From Bacillus sp. UNC41MFS5 (GTDB lineage: Bacteria > Bacillota > Bacilli > Bacillales_B > DSM-18226), in NCBI RefSeq assembly GCF_000686805.1, contig NZ_JMLP01000016.1, positions 116,082 to 180,081 on the forward strand: 64,000 bases of DNA, given 5' to 3'. The notes beneath the pieces are model-generated. The model made no database searches. It saw only the letters and a list, made by a program, of their open reading frames with translations, and was not told where the DNA came from. The position numbers were made by a program, and so were the translations under genes. Within the stretch, counting starts at the first letter, position 1; every line of letters begins with the position of its first letter. This document shows positions 37,843 through 47,315 of this stretch, piece after piece.

Positions 37843-37866
37843 CCAACATGTCATTAAACAAACGGG

Positions 37867-37890
37867 TGCGATGCTTAAATAAGCATCGCA
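37867..37890. terminator. bidirectional-type hairpin
   Basis: TGCGATGCTT pairs with AAGCATCGCA across AAAT, then TTTACTTTA. Lies between two convergent genes. Confidence 0.65.
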
Positions 37891-37937
37891 TTTACTTTAG
37901 GGAATGAATTAAATTGGGCATTTGCGATAGAATTTTA

Positions 37938-38834
37938 TCATATATTGATATTCCCTTCGATCGTTATTACTGCTGTTCCTGCTACTTCAATTATTGGTAC
38001 ATTATTTTCCGAATGAATCGTAATATATAATCTACCCGGTCTGCCGATGGCATGACCTTGACCTACTTTAAGCTGATGAGTTTCCTTTTTTGAGAGAAAT
38101 CCTTCTAAAAACAAATACCCAGCTAAGGCGCCATTTGCCGCACCAGTTACAGGATCCTCGTTGATTCCAATGCCAGGAGCGAAATCCCTTGTATATATAT
38201 CAAACTCTCCATTTGTATCAAAGGTAAATAAATGAGTGGTTGAAATATTATGCTCCCGATTCATGCTGCCTAATTCTTTTAGTTGCGGCTCAGCTAAATC
38301 AATAGCTTTACGTGTTTTCACTGGGACAAGTAGATGCCAGTTTCCAGTATTGCTTAGTTTAATGGGATATCTTTCGTCTAGATCCGTTGGTTGAATACCG
38401 ACTAGTTGGGAAAGTGTGTCATTATTGATTTTGATTTCTTTGACTTTTGGAGCGACCTGAGTCATTGAAACTCTAATCAATTGATTGTTTTCTTTAATCC
38501 ATTTGACCGGAATCAAGCCTACATTGGTTTCAAAAACAATCTGATCCGCTTTTTCTAACCAATTGTATTTGGTTCCAAGTAACCATGATAGGCCAATGGT
38601 TGCATGACCGCAAAAATTGATTTCCTCCAGTGGTGTAAAATATCGTACTTTAAAATCTGCCTCAGGATGAGAAGAAGGCAATAAGAAAACAGACTCTGGG
38701 AGGTTCAATTCTTTTGCGATTTTTTGCATGTCTTCCTCACTTAAATTTTCCGCATCGGGAATGACCCCCGCAGGATTTCCACCAAACGAAACATTCGTAA
38801 AAGCATCAATATGATAAACCGGGATTTGTTTCAT
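37938..38834 (-). CDS. PhzF family isomerase/epimerase-like protein
   Basis: 298 aa, complete PhzF fold. YHIDAFTNVSFGGNPAGVI, NFCGHATIGLSWLL and GINEDPVTGAANGALAGYL are family motifs, including the catalytic Glu in the LNLPESVF segment. PhzF-like proteins act as isomerases; substrates of most are unknown. Divergent from a LysR regulator, which probably controls it. Confidence 0.88.
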   Translation of the reverse strand: MKQIPVYHIDAFTNVSFGGNPAGVIPDAENLSEEDMQKIAKELNLPESVFLLPSSHPEADFKVRYFTPLEEINFCGHATIGLSWLLGTKYNWLEKADQIVFETNVGLIPVKWIKENNQLIRVSMTQVAPKVKEIKINNDTLSQLVGIQPTDLDERYPIKLSNTGNWHLLVPVKTRKAIDLAEPQLKELGSMNREHNISTTHLFTFDTNGEFDIYTRDFAPGIGINEDPVTGAANGALAGYLFLEGFLSKKETHQLKVGQGHAIGRPGRLYITIHSENNVPIIEVAGTAVITIEGNINI

Positions 38835-38987
38835 GTTTCTCCTCCTTGAACTTTTGTACTTTAATCATATGCACTACTTTTGTATAAGTAAAATGAATAT
38901 TATGAATTGTATACATGTGAGATTCTCATGCAAATCTGTTCAAGTATATATATGTGTCCTTATTTTAGATAAATGGAGGAGGAAACC

Positions 38988-39860
38988 ATGACTGTTTTTC
39001 AATTTGAAGTATTTCTTAAGGTTGTAGACACAGGTAATTTTACGAAGGCAGGCGAAATATTAGGACTCACACAATCCGGGGTCAGCCATAATATATCTGC
39101 TTTAGAATCAGAACTGGGGATTATTCTTTTAATTAGAGGCAGAAATGGAGTTTCTTTGACGGACGCAGGAAAACGGATGATTGGACATATGAGAAATATT
39201 GTTTCAGAGTCTGAACAGATAAAACAAAAGACAGCAGCTATTCTTGGGATAGAAATGGGTAAAGTCAAGATTGGAAGTTTTCCAAGCGCTTCAGCTAAAT
39301 TATTGCCTGGTATTATATCTTATTTCAAAAGCAGGTATGAAGGGATTGAGTTGGAACTATATGAGGGGAGCTATGACGAAATTACTGAATGGGTAGAAAA
39401 TGGAGTGATTGATATTGGCTTTGTTTCGATGCCGGTTAAAAGGTTGGAGACGATTCCTCTTTTAAAAGATAAATTAGTAGTGTTAGTACCTAGAGATCAC
39501 CCTTTCTGTGAGCATAAGTCCGTAACCATAGAACAGTTATCGCAGGAACCCTTTATCATGCCAAAGGCAGGCTGTGAGGTGCTGATCCAGGAAAGGTTTC
39601 AATCCAATGGATTAAAACCCAATGTTCAATTTGAGGTGGAAGATAATCAAACCATTATCTCTATGGTTCAAGAAGGACTTGGGCTAACAGTTGTTCCTCA
39701 ATTAACATTACCAAACTGGTTAACACATGTTTCCACTGTTGAACTTGTTCCTGAAATCTATCGTTCTATTGGATTAGCAGTAAAGTCTATTAAGGATTGT
39801 CCGCCTGCTTTAAAAGAGTTCATAAATGCCTCGCAAAAATTTGTGAAAACAAATAGCTAA
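38988..39860 (+). CDS. LysR family transcriptional regulator
   Basis: 290 aa. N-terminal winged HTH (FLKVVDTGNFTKAGEILGLTQSGVSHNISALE), then the substrate-binding effector domain (about 90-290). ATG 38988 after GGAGGAGG. Divergent from phzF with 153 bp between, the classic LysR arrangement. CATGTGAGATTCTCATG (about 38915-38931) in that gap is an imperfect palindrome that may be its site. Confidence 0.85.
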   Translation: MTVFQFEVFLKVVDTGNFTKAGEILGLTQSGVSHNISALESELGIILLIRGRNGVSLTDAGKRMIGHMRNIVSESEQIKQKTAAILGIEMGKVKIGSFPSASAKLLPGIISYFKSRYEGIELELYEGSYDEITEWVENGVIDIGFVSMPVKRLETIPLLKDKLVVLVPRDHPFCEHKSVTIEQLSQEPFIMPKAGCEVLIQERFQSNGLKPNVQFEVEDNQTIISMVQEGLGLTVVPQLTLPNWLTHVSTVELVPEIYRSIGLAVKSIKDCPPALKEFINASQKFVKTNS

Positions 39861-39936
39861 ATAACCTAGCCTATATAATCGAAGAAAGGTAAACGGCTTC
39901 ACGCAAAATAAGCAAAAAATCGTCCTAAATTGCAAA

Positions 39937-39973
39937 AAACGCCTTCAAAAATCAAATTTGAAGGCGTTTTTTT
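39937..39973 (+). terminator. terminator after lysR-type gene
   Basis: AAACGCCTTCAAA pairs with TTTGAAGGCGTTT (13 bp), followed by TTTT. The rest of the 354-bp gap to 40215 holds no gene; a partial copy of the stem (ATGCCTTCAAATATGAA) follows at about 39990. Confidence 0.85.
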
Positions 39974-40214
39974 GCGTTTATGCACTAAAAATGCCTTCAA
40001 ATATGAAAAATGGAAATTCGCTTTACCTTGCCAAACTCGATATTCTACAAGTGCAGAGGATACGGGCCTTCACCTAAATCCCGTGCAAAGGACAAGGTGA
40101 TGAAAAGGTGTCATAAAATATTCACATTCTATTGAATAACCTATGACCATTTTCTTCATTTTTTTCTATATCAAATATGAAAGAATTTTATTAGAAGAAA
40201 AGTAGGGGTTGAAG

Positions 40215-41219
40215 ATGGCAAAGTTTAGAATGGTACGTACTGATTTTTGGAAGAATCCGATTGTTTTAGAGGAGATGACTCCGGAGGACAAATATTTTTA
40301 CCTGTATCTCCTTACCAATCCACATACGACTCAAATTGGCATCTATAAGATTACTAAAAAACAAATGGCTTTTGAATTGGGGTATTCGATTGAAAGTGTT
40401 CAATCGTTAATGGAACGATTCATCGAGCTCCACAAGGTGATTCGTTATAATCCTGATACGAGAGAGCTGGCGATAAAAAACTGGGGGAATTATAACCTGG
40501 ATAAAGGTGGGAAACCGATGATGGATTGTGTTTTTTCCGAGTTAAAGGATGTCGAAGATCTCTCACTTATTCAATATGTTTCGGCAGCCATTTCAAAACA
40601 GGAAATTCGCAGCCTATTTGAATCTTTTTGTGAGCCAGAAGAAATAGTTTTTGGCAAGGATGTTACCTACAAAAATGAAAATAATACATATCTAGTACCT
40701 GAATGTAGAGAGCATGACGATACGTTGACGCCTCGGTCTACGATATGGGGGCAAAAAGAAGAAGGAATTAATAATAAAGTTAATAAAAAACAACAACAAG
40801 AACCTTTTTATCCAAATAAAGAGGAAAGTCTAGACATCGAGAATCCATTACAGAATCATCAAAGAGATGTAAAAGAAATTGTTGAGTTTTGGGACAACAA
40901 TGGATTTGGTTTTACAAATGTTAATGCGAAACAGCAGCTTTTGTCCTGGTTAGATGATTCTAGCTTTTTACAGCCGAAAGAGGTGATTTTTAAAGCGATG
41001 AATATTGCGTGTGCCAATAACAAGCGAAGGCTGAGCTATGTGGTTGGGATTCTGAAAAACTGGAAAAATGACTCATTACTGACCGTAAAAGAAATTGATT
41101 CCTTTTATGAGAGTCAAAATTCCGCATCAAAGCAAAGGCGGTCTAGTAAGTCGTTACCTGCCGGAAGAGCGATTCCTGGTGGATTTGTACTTGACCTTAC
41201 GGCAGGTGAAGAATGGTAG
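40215..41219 (+). CDS. DnaD-domain replication-initiation-like protein
   Basis: 334 aa. The N-terminal region (MAKFRMVRTDFWKNPIVLEEMTPEDKYFYLYLLTNPHT) is a winged-helix replication-organiser type. The C-terminal DnaD domain (about 220-295) has VEFWDNNGFGFTNVNAKQQL and YVVGILKNWKND. Such proteins occur in phage or ICE replication modules and as chromosomal DnaD paralogues. It stands alone here, with no helicase loader or phage gene nearby, so it may be an orphan remnant of a mobile element. ATG 40215 after AGGGG. Confidence 0.8.
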   Translation: MAKFRMVRTDFWKNPIVLEEMTPEDKYFYLYLLTNPHTTQIGIYKITKKQMAFELGYSIESVQSLMERFIELHKVIRYNPDTRELAIKNWGNYNLDKGGKPMMDCVFSELKDVEDLSLIQYVSAAISKQEIRSLFESFCEPEEIVFGKDVTYKNENNTYLVPECREHDDTLTPRSTIWGQKEEGINNKVNKKQQQEPFYPNKEESLDIENPLQNHQRDVKEIVEFWDNNGFGFTNVNAKQQLLSWLDDSSFLQPKEVIFKAMNIACANNKRRLSYVVGILKNWKNDSLLTVKEIDSFYESQNSASKQRRSSKSLPAGRAIPGGFVLDLTAGEEW

Positions 41220-41334
41220 AGTTAAACCGGGCTGGTAAGAATATTGAATTGATTACCTTAATCACAAAAAATCCATACTTTCTGCAAATTTTTATTGTAG
41301 GATAGGTTTTGTAACAAAATTTAGGAGGGTTAAT

Positions 41335-41907
41335 ATGAAAACAAAAAAATTGTTGATTGGAATTACTTGTTTGGTGTTAATGTTTATGTTAGCTGCTTGT
41401 TTTAATAATAGTAATGATAAGAGTACTGCTAAAGATTCAAATGTGGATCATGAAAGTATGGGCATGGGTGATATGGAACATTCTGGTTCGGGTGAGGTTC
41501 CTGAAGGACTAAAAGAAACTGAGAATTCAACATATAAACTAGGAGGCCAAGCAACTATAAAAGCGAATCATATGGAAGGTATGAATGGTGCTGAAGCAAC
41601 AATTGTAGGTGCATATGATACCATTGCTTACGCTGTTACCTATACACCGACTACCGGAGGTGAGCCGGTAAACAATCATAAATGGGTTATTCAAGAAGAG
41701 ATTAAAGATGCAGGTAATAAAGCATTAGGACCTGGAACAAAAGTCACCTTGGAAGCAGACCACATGGATGGGATGAAGGGGGCAACTGGAACCATTGATT
41801 CGGCAGAAAAAACAACTGTATATGTGGTTGATTACATCCCAACAAATGGTGGGGAAAAAGTGACAAATCACCAATGGGTAACAGAGAGCGAACTTTCTTC
41901 AAAATAA
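41335..41907 (+). CDS. ydhK: YdhK family lipoprotein (two DUF1541 repeats)
   Basis: 190 aa. Lipobox L-A-A-C near residue 22; linker rich in His/Met (DHESMGMGDMEHSG). Two repeats, one about 66-124 (GGQATIKANHMEGMNGAEATIVGA) and one about 131-186 (GTKVTLEADHMDGMKGATGTID). YdhK proteins are often found near copper transport genes and the Met/His pattern suggests metal binding. Here no copper gene adjoins. ATG 41335 after AGGAGGG. Confidence 0.88.
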   Translation: MKTKKLLIGITCLVLMFMLAACFNNSNDKSTAKDSNVDHESMGMGDMEHSGSGEVPEGLKETENSTYKLGGQATIKANHMEGMNGAEATIVGAYDTIAYAVTYTPTTGGEPVNNHKWVIQEEIKDAGNKALGPGTKVTLEADHMDGMKGATGTIDSAEKTTVYVVDYIPTNGGEKVTNHQWVTESELSSK

Positions 41908-41969
41908 GATTAGAAACAAGGCATTTAACGTGCTTTTTTATAGGTAACAGAATTGGTTAGATAAATTAA

Positions 41970-41999
41970 AAAAGTCCTTATCGATACATAAGGACTTTT
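41970..41999. terminator. bidirectional terminator
   Basis: AAAAGTCCTTAT pairs with ATAAGGACTTTT across 6 nt; A- and T-tracts flank both sides. It separates ydhK from the convergent NlpC/P60 gene. Confidence 0.85.
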
Positions 42000-42003
42000 G
42001 AAA

Positions 42004-42810
42004 CTAGAGTTGTCTTGCTCCAAGATAGCGAGATTTCCAGTAAGAGATATTCATATTGGAAATTTCAACTCCCTGGGACCCAGAGTGAACGAACTTACCA
42101 TTTCCTACGTAGATTCCCATATGTGAAGGACCTTTTTTATACGTTTCGTAATAGACAAAATCGCCAACGGATAAAGTAGACACAGGTTTCATCTTGTTCC
42201 AATATCCAGCAACAGTTTGACGAGGTACGGATTTTTGTTGGTTGATTACATAGTAAATAAATCCACTGCAGTCAAATCCACTTGGAGTAGTTCCTCCCCA
42301 TTTGTAAGGGCTGCCAACCACAGTTTTAGCGTTTTGAATCAACTTGTTTTTATTAATGGTAGACACTGCAGGTTTATTTGCTGCGGGAGCTGGAGCAACA
42401 GGTGATGTTACAGTACCACTACTAATTTTTAATTTTTGACCTATTCTAATTAGATCCGATTTCAATCGATTCCCCGCTTTTAGTTGTGTCGCAGTTGTCC
42501 TATACTTCTTTGCGATTGATGACAAGCTATCACCGGATTTTACCGTATATACTAATGAAGATGGACTGGTGCTAGTTTTAGTCACGACCTTGCCTTTTTC
42601 AGGTATGTATATACTTTGACCTATTTTGATTCTATCACTTGATAATTTATTAGCTTTCTTAATCTCTGAAACTGATATTTTATATTGCTTTGAATACTTT
42701 GATAAAGTATCCCCACTTTTAACTTTGATTGTTGCAGCCATGGTTGACGTACTATATAAGGAAGTCCCGAATACTGTAGCTGTAACTAATGCTATAATTT
42801 TCTTTTTCAT
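42004..42810 (-). CDS. LysM-NlpC/P60 cell-wall endopeptidase
   Basis: 268 aa. Signal peptide (MKKKIIALVTATVFG, cut near ATA). Two LysM domains: IKVKSGDTLSKYSKQYKIS and YTVKSGDSLSSIAKKYRTT. C-terminal NlpC/P60 domain with catalytic Cys in SGFDCSGFIYY and His in GPSHMGIYV. It cleaves D-gamma-Glu-meso-DAP peptide bonds in peptidoglycan, like LytE/LytF. Start at 42810 after AAGGGGAT. Confidence 0.92.
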   Translation of the reverse strand: MKKKIIALVTATVFGTSLYSTSTMAATIKVKSGDTLSKYSKQYKISVSEIKKANKLSSDRIKIGQSIYIPEKGKVVTKTSTSPSSLVYTVKSGDSLSSIAKKYRTTATQLKAGNRLKSDLIRIGQKLKISSGTVTSPVAPAPAANKPAVSTINKNKLIQNAKTVVGSPYKWGGTTPSGFDCSGFIYYVINQQKSVPRQTVAGYWNKMKPVSTLSVGDFVYYETYKKGPSHMGIYVGNGKFVHSGSQGVEISNMNISYWKSRYLGARQL

Positions 42811-42952
42811 TTGTATCCCCTTAGTAATCGTTTCTTTTATTAATTTAAGTTTACATATCACTTGAATAATTTGCTATAATTTGTCGAAATCGTAAAACGA
42901 ATGTAATGATTTTGTAATAAATTGTAGTTAATCCGATATCTATTAAAAGGGG

Positions 42953-43018
42953 TTTCGTTACCGGCAAGCCCCAATGAGAAAAGGCTCTGACCAAGTGGGA
43001 GCCGTCAGAGCCTTTTTT
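42953..43018. ncRNA. Structured intergenic segment with terminator-like hairpin
   Basis: GGGGTTT (loop CGTTACCGGC) AAGCCCC, then AAAAGGCTCTGAC pairs with GTCAGAGCCTTTT (42979-42991 / 43004-43016). On the plus strand it ends in TTTTTT; on the minus strand it lies about 150 bp upstream of the NlpC/P60 gene and could be a 5' leader element. I cannot assign it to a known riboswitch class. Confidence 0.35.
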
Positions 43019-43100
43019 CATTGTGATTTTGGGATATTCTTTTGGGAAGAATCTCATATTATATGGCTTATTAGTACTGCTACTAGTTCATCTAAATATC

Positions 43101-43727
43101 TTAATTTGTATTATCTCTAAAAGAAGTGTCAGCAATCCTGTCTACATAAAATTCACCGTTCAAATATTTGATTACAGAAACACTGCAATTATCATGGTGA
43201 GGATATCTGCTCATTTTTGCTAATTGCATTAAGTAGTTGCCTATTGTTACCCCATGTGAAAATACGAGAATATTTCCACCCTCATTTTTATGCTTTTGAA
43301 CCATTTCATCGATAGCGGAGCTTGTCCTAGTAAAAAGCTGTAGGTAGGATTCTCCTTCAGGTGCTGACATATTTAAATCATTAAGACTAAATAATGTCTC
43401 TAGGATATTTCCATATTGAGCTAGAATTTCCGTTTGTAACAGGGATTCCAAAGCACCAAAGTTCATTTCCTTTAGACGTGGATCAGTAATGATGGGGATA
43501 TTTCGATGGCCAATGGCATGCCTAGCCGTATCTACTACTCTTTGGCTTTCACTTGCGTATACTGCTTTAAATTCTATATCAGATAAACCGATACCTACAG
43601 ATTTAGCCTGTTCAATTCCTTTATCTGTAAGAGGTGAATCACAAAATCCCTGCATTCGCTTCTCTACATTAAAATGGGTCTCTCCATGCCGAACAAAATA
43701 AAGCTTTACTTCTTTTTCAGAGGACAC
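43101..43727 (-). CDS. Histidine phosphatase (PGAM) family protein
   Basis: 208 aa. RHGETHFN motif with the phospho-histidine, SESQRVVDTARHA, GALES and FSHGVTIGNYL with the second His. Cytoplasmic phosphatase family; substrate unknown. GTG start at 43727 after AGGTGG gives the usual KLYFVRHGET beginning; a longer in-frame N-terminus to 43835 looks non-coding. Confidence 0.8.
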   Translation of the reverse strand: MSSEKEVKLYFVRHGETHFNVEKRMQGFCDSPLTDKGIEQAKSVGIGLSDIEFKAVYASESQRVVDTARHAIGHRNIPIITDPRLKEMNFGALESLLQTEILAQYGNILETLFSLNDLNMSAPEGESYLQLFTRTSSAIDEMVQKHKNEGGNILVFSHGVTIGNYLMQLAKMSRYPHHDNCSVSVIKYLNGEFYVDRIADTSFRDNTN

Positions 43728-43976
43728 GCGTAACCACCTGCTTTGTATTGGATTTAATTGATTGATAAAATGAATTTTACCACACCTTTCGAGTAGTTTG
43801 TAATTAATTACTCCAAGCATTTCCAATCCAACCAAGGTTGTGAGGTTGTAAAATGTACCTAGAGATGAAACACTCTTTTTTAAGTGTCCTATCTCAGTCG
43901 GGAAATTTCTGCATCCTCAAGTTCAAATTGATTAATAATAAAATAAAATTATTAATTCATGGAGGATTGGAACACA

Positions 43977-44798
43977 TTGACTGTCAATGGATTAAATCAA
44001 ACCTACCTTAGAGTAGCTGATATCAACTTGTACTGTGAATACATATTGAATGATAAACCACCGATTCTTCTAATCCACGGTTTTGCATCTTCGACCTATA
44101 CATTTCGTCGGATCATTCCTTTTCTGCAAAAGCAGTATTCTGTCATCGCCGTCGACCTCCCCGGCTTTGGAAAAAGTGAGAAGTCGACTTCGTTTATATA
44201 TAGTTTTCAAAACTATGCGAAGCTAATGATAGAATGCATCCATCAGTTTGGATTCTCTAATACTCATATTGTTGCTCATTCAATGGGAGGACAAATTGCC
44301 CTAAATATGGCCCTAATCGCTCCTGAGAAAATTAACAAATTAGTTTTGTTATGTAGTTCAGGATATTTGAAGCGAGCAAAAAAGTTTCTCATTTTCACTT
44401 CCTATTTACCTTTCTTTGAAAAATTCGTTCATTATTATATTCAAAGAAAGGGCGTCAAACATCACTTGAGAAACGTCTTTTTTGACCAAACATTGATCAA
44501 TGATGAATTGATTCAAGAATTCGGGAAACCGCTGAATGAAAAAGGATTTTATAAGGCTTTAATCCGACTGCTGCGTCATCGTGAGGGTGATTTACTGCCA
44601 AATCAGCTTCAGGATATTCATGTCCCAACATTATTAATATGGGGAGAGGAAGACCGGGTTGTTCCTGTGGAGGTTGGTCAACGACTAGTTAGTGATTTAC
44701 CGGATGCTCAGTTAATTACCTATGAAAAAACAGGACATTTAATTACCGAGGAACGACCAGAATTTGTTTTTAACAATATAATGATGCATACATTCTGA
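43977..44798 (+). CDS. Alpha/beta hydrolase fold protein
   Basis: 273 aa from TTG 43977. LLIHGFASSTYTF (oxyanion hole), nucleophile Ser in AHSMGGQ, Asp in GEEDRVVP, His in KTGHLITEE. Substrate unknown. An ATG at 43959 is in frame but sits on the ribosome site ATGGAGGA, so TTG is preferred; the two differ by six residues. Followed by a minus-strand terminator. Confidence 0.8.
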   Translation: MTVNGLNQTYLRVADINLYCEYILNDKPPILLIHGFASSTYTFRRIIPFLQKQYSVIAVDLPGFGKSEKSTSFIYSFQNYAKLMIECIHQFGFSNTHIVAHSMGGQIALNMALIAPEKINKLVLLCSSGYLKRAKKFLIFTSYLPFFEKFVHYYIQRKGVKHHLRNVFFDQTLINDELIQEFGKPLNEKGFYKALIRLLRHREGDLLPNQLQDIHVPTLLIWGEEDRVVPVEVGQRLVSDLPDAQLITYEKTGHLITEERPEFVFNNIMMHTF

Positions 44799-44841
44799 CC
44801 ATTAAAATGAACGATGTTGTTTTAGGCTTGAAGGAAAAAGG

Positions 44842-44883
44842 AAAAAAGCTAACTTAAAAAAGTGGTTCATCAAGAAAGTTAGC
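44842..44883 (-). terminator. terminator of the minus-strand glycosyltransferase operon
   Basis: GCTAACTT (44848-44855) pairs with AAGTTAGC (44876-44883); on the minus strand it is followed by a T run (44842-44847). Confidence 0.75.
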
Positions 44884-44902
44884 TCATTCCTATAAATGCC
44901 AT

Positions 44903-46042
44903 TTAAGAAAGTTTTTCTTTTGCCTCTTCAAAGTAAGGATCTCCAACCTTTAGAATGAATTGCAGAATGTCCTTTGCTGCATTTATATTTATAAAATTCC
45001 GTTGACTGATTATCATTTCATTTAGTTTTTCGCCATTATTTTCGAGCAAATCGGTTATTGTGTACTTAATTTCCTTTGGGTTTTTGCATACCACTCCCAA
45101 ATTGAAATTCTCGGCAAAAGTTGGATTATCCTCTTCCTGACCTGGCAAAGCCCCAGTAATGATTAGCGGTGTATTGGTAGCTATTGCCTCAAACATGACA
45201 TTGGGACTGCCTCTGGTAAAGGCAATATCAGAAGTTAACATTAAATCTTGGATATTTTGGGTGAAACCAAAAATCTCTACTCGATCACCATATTTGGCCT
45301 TTAGGGACATTTCCAGCTTGGCTTTAAGATTTACATTTTTTCCAGCTACTATTTTGACTTTACAATCAAAATGATTCAGTAGATTTTCAGCTATTTTCTT
45401 CATATTTCCTACACCTTCACCACCACTCATGATCAAGCAAGATAAAGATTGCCCCGTATTATAAAATTTTCGTTGATTATTGCTCTTAGGGAAAAATCGG
45501 GATCGGACTGGAAAACCGGAAACCTTTATTTTCTCATCTGGAATCCCAAATTCAATACACTTATTTTGGGCTTCGAAAGTAGGGCTAATAATGTAATTGG
45601 CCCTCTTGTCTGCCCAAAGAGGAAAAATGTTTACAAGATCGGCAATTAGAGTAACGAAAGGGATATGGATATTTTGCTTTTCTAAAATGTTTAAGATGGA
45701 GCCATTAAAATTGGGATGAACAGATAAAATCATATCTGGTTTCACTTCTTCCAGTAATTTTAAAAAGTTATCCCTTATCAATAATTCAATAAAATGGTCT
45801 ACTAAGTGGGGTTTCAAGGCAGATAGTTTCCAAATCATTTTCCAAAGACTCTCCGAATTTCTTGTGATGGGACCGTAAGATTGGCCGATTTTTAAAAGCA
45901 ATCGTTTACCAAGAGAAAATCCATCTACTACAAAAATTTTTACTTCATTATCAGTTTGGACTTTCTCACACAGAGATTCTGTGATACTTTTATGCCCGTG
46001 CCCTGTAATATCAGAAGAAATAATCAGTAATTTCTTTTCCAT
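44903..46042 (-). CDS. MGDG synthase-like glycosyltransferase (GT28, UgtP type)
   Basis: 379 aa. N-terminal ITGHGHKSITESL motif and MGDG synthase-like domain (SYGPITRNS, ILSVHPNFNGS), then the C-terminal UDP-sugar domain (SGGEGVGNMKKIAE, FTRGSPNVMFEAIATNTPLI). Bacillus UgtP makes glucosyl-diacylglycerol; this may be a second, related enzyme. Starts 4 bp after the YfhP-like gene, so the two are cotranscribed. The lipid substrate is inferred. Confidence 0.8.
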   Translation of the reverse strand: MEKKLLIISSDITGHGHKSITESLCEKVQTDNEVKIFVVDGFSLGKRLLLKIGQSYGPITRNSESLWKMIWKLSALKPHLVDHFIELLIRDNFLKLLEEVKPDMILSVHPNFNGSILNILEKQNIHIPFVTLIADLVNIFPLWADKRANYIISPTFEAQNKCIEFGIPDEKIKVSGFPVRSRFFPKSNNQRKFYNTGQSLSCLIMSGGEGVGNMKKIAENLLNHFDCKVKIVAGKNVNLKAKLEMSLKAKYGDRVEIFGFTQNIQDLMLTSDIAFTRGSPNVMFEAIATNTPLIITGALPGQEEDNPTFAENFNLGVVCKNPKEIKYTITDLLENNGEKLNEMIISQRNFININAAKDILQFILKVGDPYFEEAKEKLS

Positions 46043-46046
46043 AAAA

Positions 46047-47042
46047 TCAGCCCTTTTTTAAGATTGCAGTATTTTTCAATTGTCTTATTACCTGCTTGTA
46101 TTGTTTTAAGGAGTGTAATTTACCGATAAAACAATTCTTAATCTTGTAATCGGACGATACAGCGATGATGGCGAGATTGGGAAAAAACTTATTGGTACGA
46201 AAACGAAGGTCCTTCCAATAGATTAAATAGCCATTTTTTCTTATTTGAACAAATGGATAAGCATAATGGGTACTAGAAAGAAAATCAGAAACAAAAGGGT
46301 GGCTTTTACTGTCAGAAACTAGTTCAGGAAAATCTGTTTTCTTTAAAAGAGAATGATCGACCATTAGTCTGCCTTTTGAGAAAACGCCAAATAAAAAATC
46401 CTCTTTAGTCTCAATGATTACGTCCCAATGAAACAAGAAAATACGTGGGATCAATTTAATTCGGATTGAATTGTGAAAATGGAGATGCAAAGTTCTCTTT
46501 GTTACCACTGTCGATAGAGTCCGGACAGTAATGTAAAGAAAAATAAAAATATATATGATGAAAAACACTTTACCCATTTGGAAAAATGGTAGAAGGAAAA
46601 AACCCAACAAATGCACGAATAGAATAATAGGGTCTATTAATGGGAGCGAGTCAAACGCAATCCATTTTTTTGAAAAGGGAAGTAAAACTTGAGTTCCATG
46701 TACATTAAATAGATCAAAAAATACATGTAGAATAACAGCTATGAATGTCCATAAAAATAAATGGAGAAAAGATGCCGCCGGAAAAAAAGAATATATAATA
46801 CCTGAAACGGCGATGCTCCATAGAGGCAATGCCAGAAAGGAATGAGACAAGGCACGGTGATTCCGAATATAGCTGCCCTTTCCTTTCATTCGATAGATGA
46901 AGTCAGAATCAGGGGCATTCGAACCAATTACTGTACCGAACATAACGGCTTGTGACAGGGCAGAATGATTAGCGACAACTGGATCAATTTGAGCAAGGGC
47001 AGCTAATCCTAAACCCATAATGATGTGAGAACTCGTATCCAT
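46047..47042 (-). CDS. yfhP: YfhP-like membrane metal-dependent hydrolase (DUF457)
   Basis: 331 aa. N-terminal MDTSSHIIMGLGLAAL, then NAPDSDFIYR, RNHRALSHSFLALPLW and HVFFDLFNVHGTQVLLPFS with metal-binding Asp and His residues of the YdjM/YfhP membrane hydrolase family. About four TM segments (residues 80-180) and a soluble C-terminal part. Upstream partner of the glycosyltransferase in a minus-strand operon. Confidence 0.85.
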   Translation of the reverse strand: MDTSSHIIMGLGLAALAQIDPVVANHSALSQAVMFGTVIGSNAPDSDFIYRMKGKGSYIRNHRALSHSFLALPLWSIAVSGIIYSFFPAASFLHLFLWTFIAVILHVFFDLFNVHGTQVLLPFSKKWIAFDSLPLIDPIILFVHLLGFFLLPFFQMGKVFFIIYIFIFLYITVRTLSTVVTKRTLHLHFHNSIRIKLIPRIFLFHWDVIIETKEDFLFGVFSKGRLMVDHSLLKKTDFPELVSDSKSHPFVSDFLSSTHYAYPFVQIRKNGYLIYWKDLRFRTNKFFPNLAIIAVSSDYKIKNCFIGKLHSLKQYKQVIRQLKNTAILKKG

Positions 47043-47276
47043 ACAATCACTCCTTTAAATTGCTTGACATACTCACAGCTATAGAACGGATTTTTTGGTT
47101 CGAAACAAATGTACAATTGATACTAATATTTATACGGTGCTATTATCCAAAGAATATTGATAAAACCATTTTGGATATATGTAATTCCTCTTAATTATAT
47201 TTGGTGTTTGTTCCTACATTCATAATTTAATGTAAAGATTATGTATAGATTCTGTATATTGGTATTGCATAAAAAA

Positions 47277-47299
47277 GGACTGCAGATTGTCTGCAGCCT
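47277..47299 (-). terminator. terminator after CBS-domain gene
   Basis: On the minus strand GG-CTGCAGA-CAA-TCTGCAG-TCC is followed by TTTTTT (47271-47276). Confidence 0.75.
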
Positions 47300-47315
47300 T
47301 TCTCCATTTGATATG

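Noticed and set aside
38915..38931. Palindrome CATGTGAGATTCTCATG as a proven LysR operator
   Set aside because: Imperfect and not of clear T-N11-A form; kept only as a candidate in the LysR entry.
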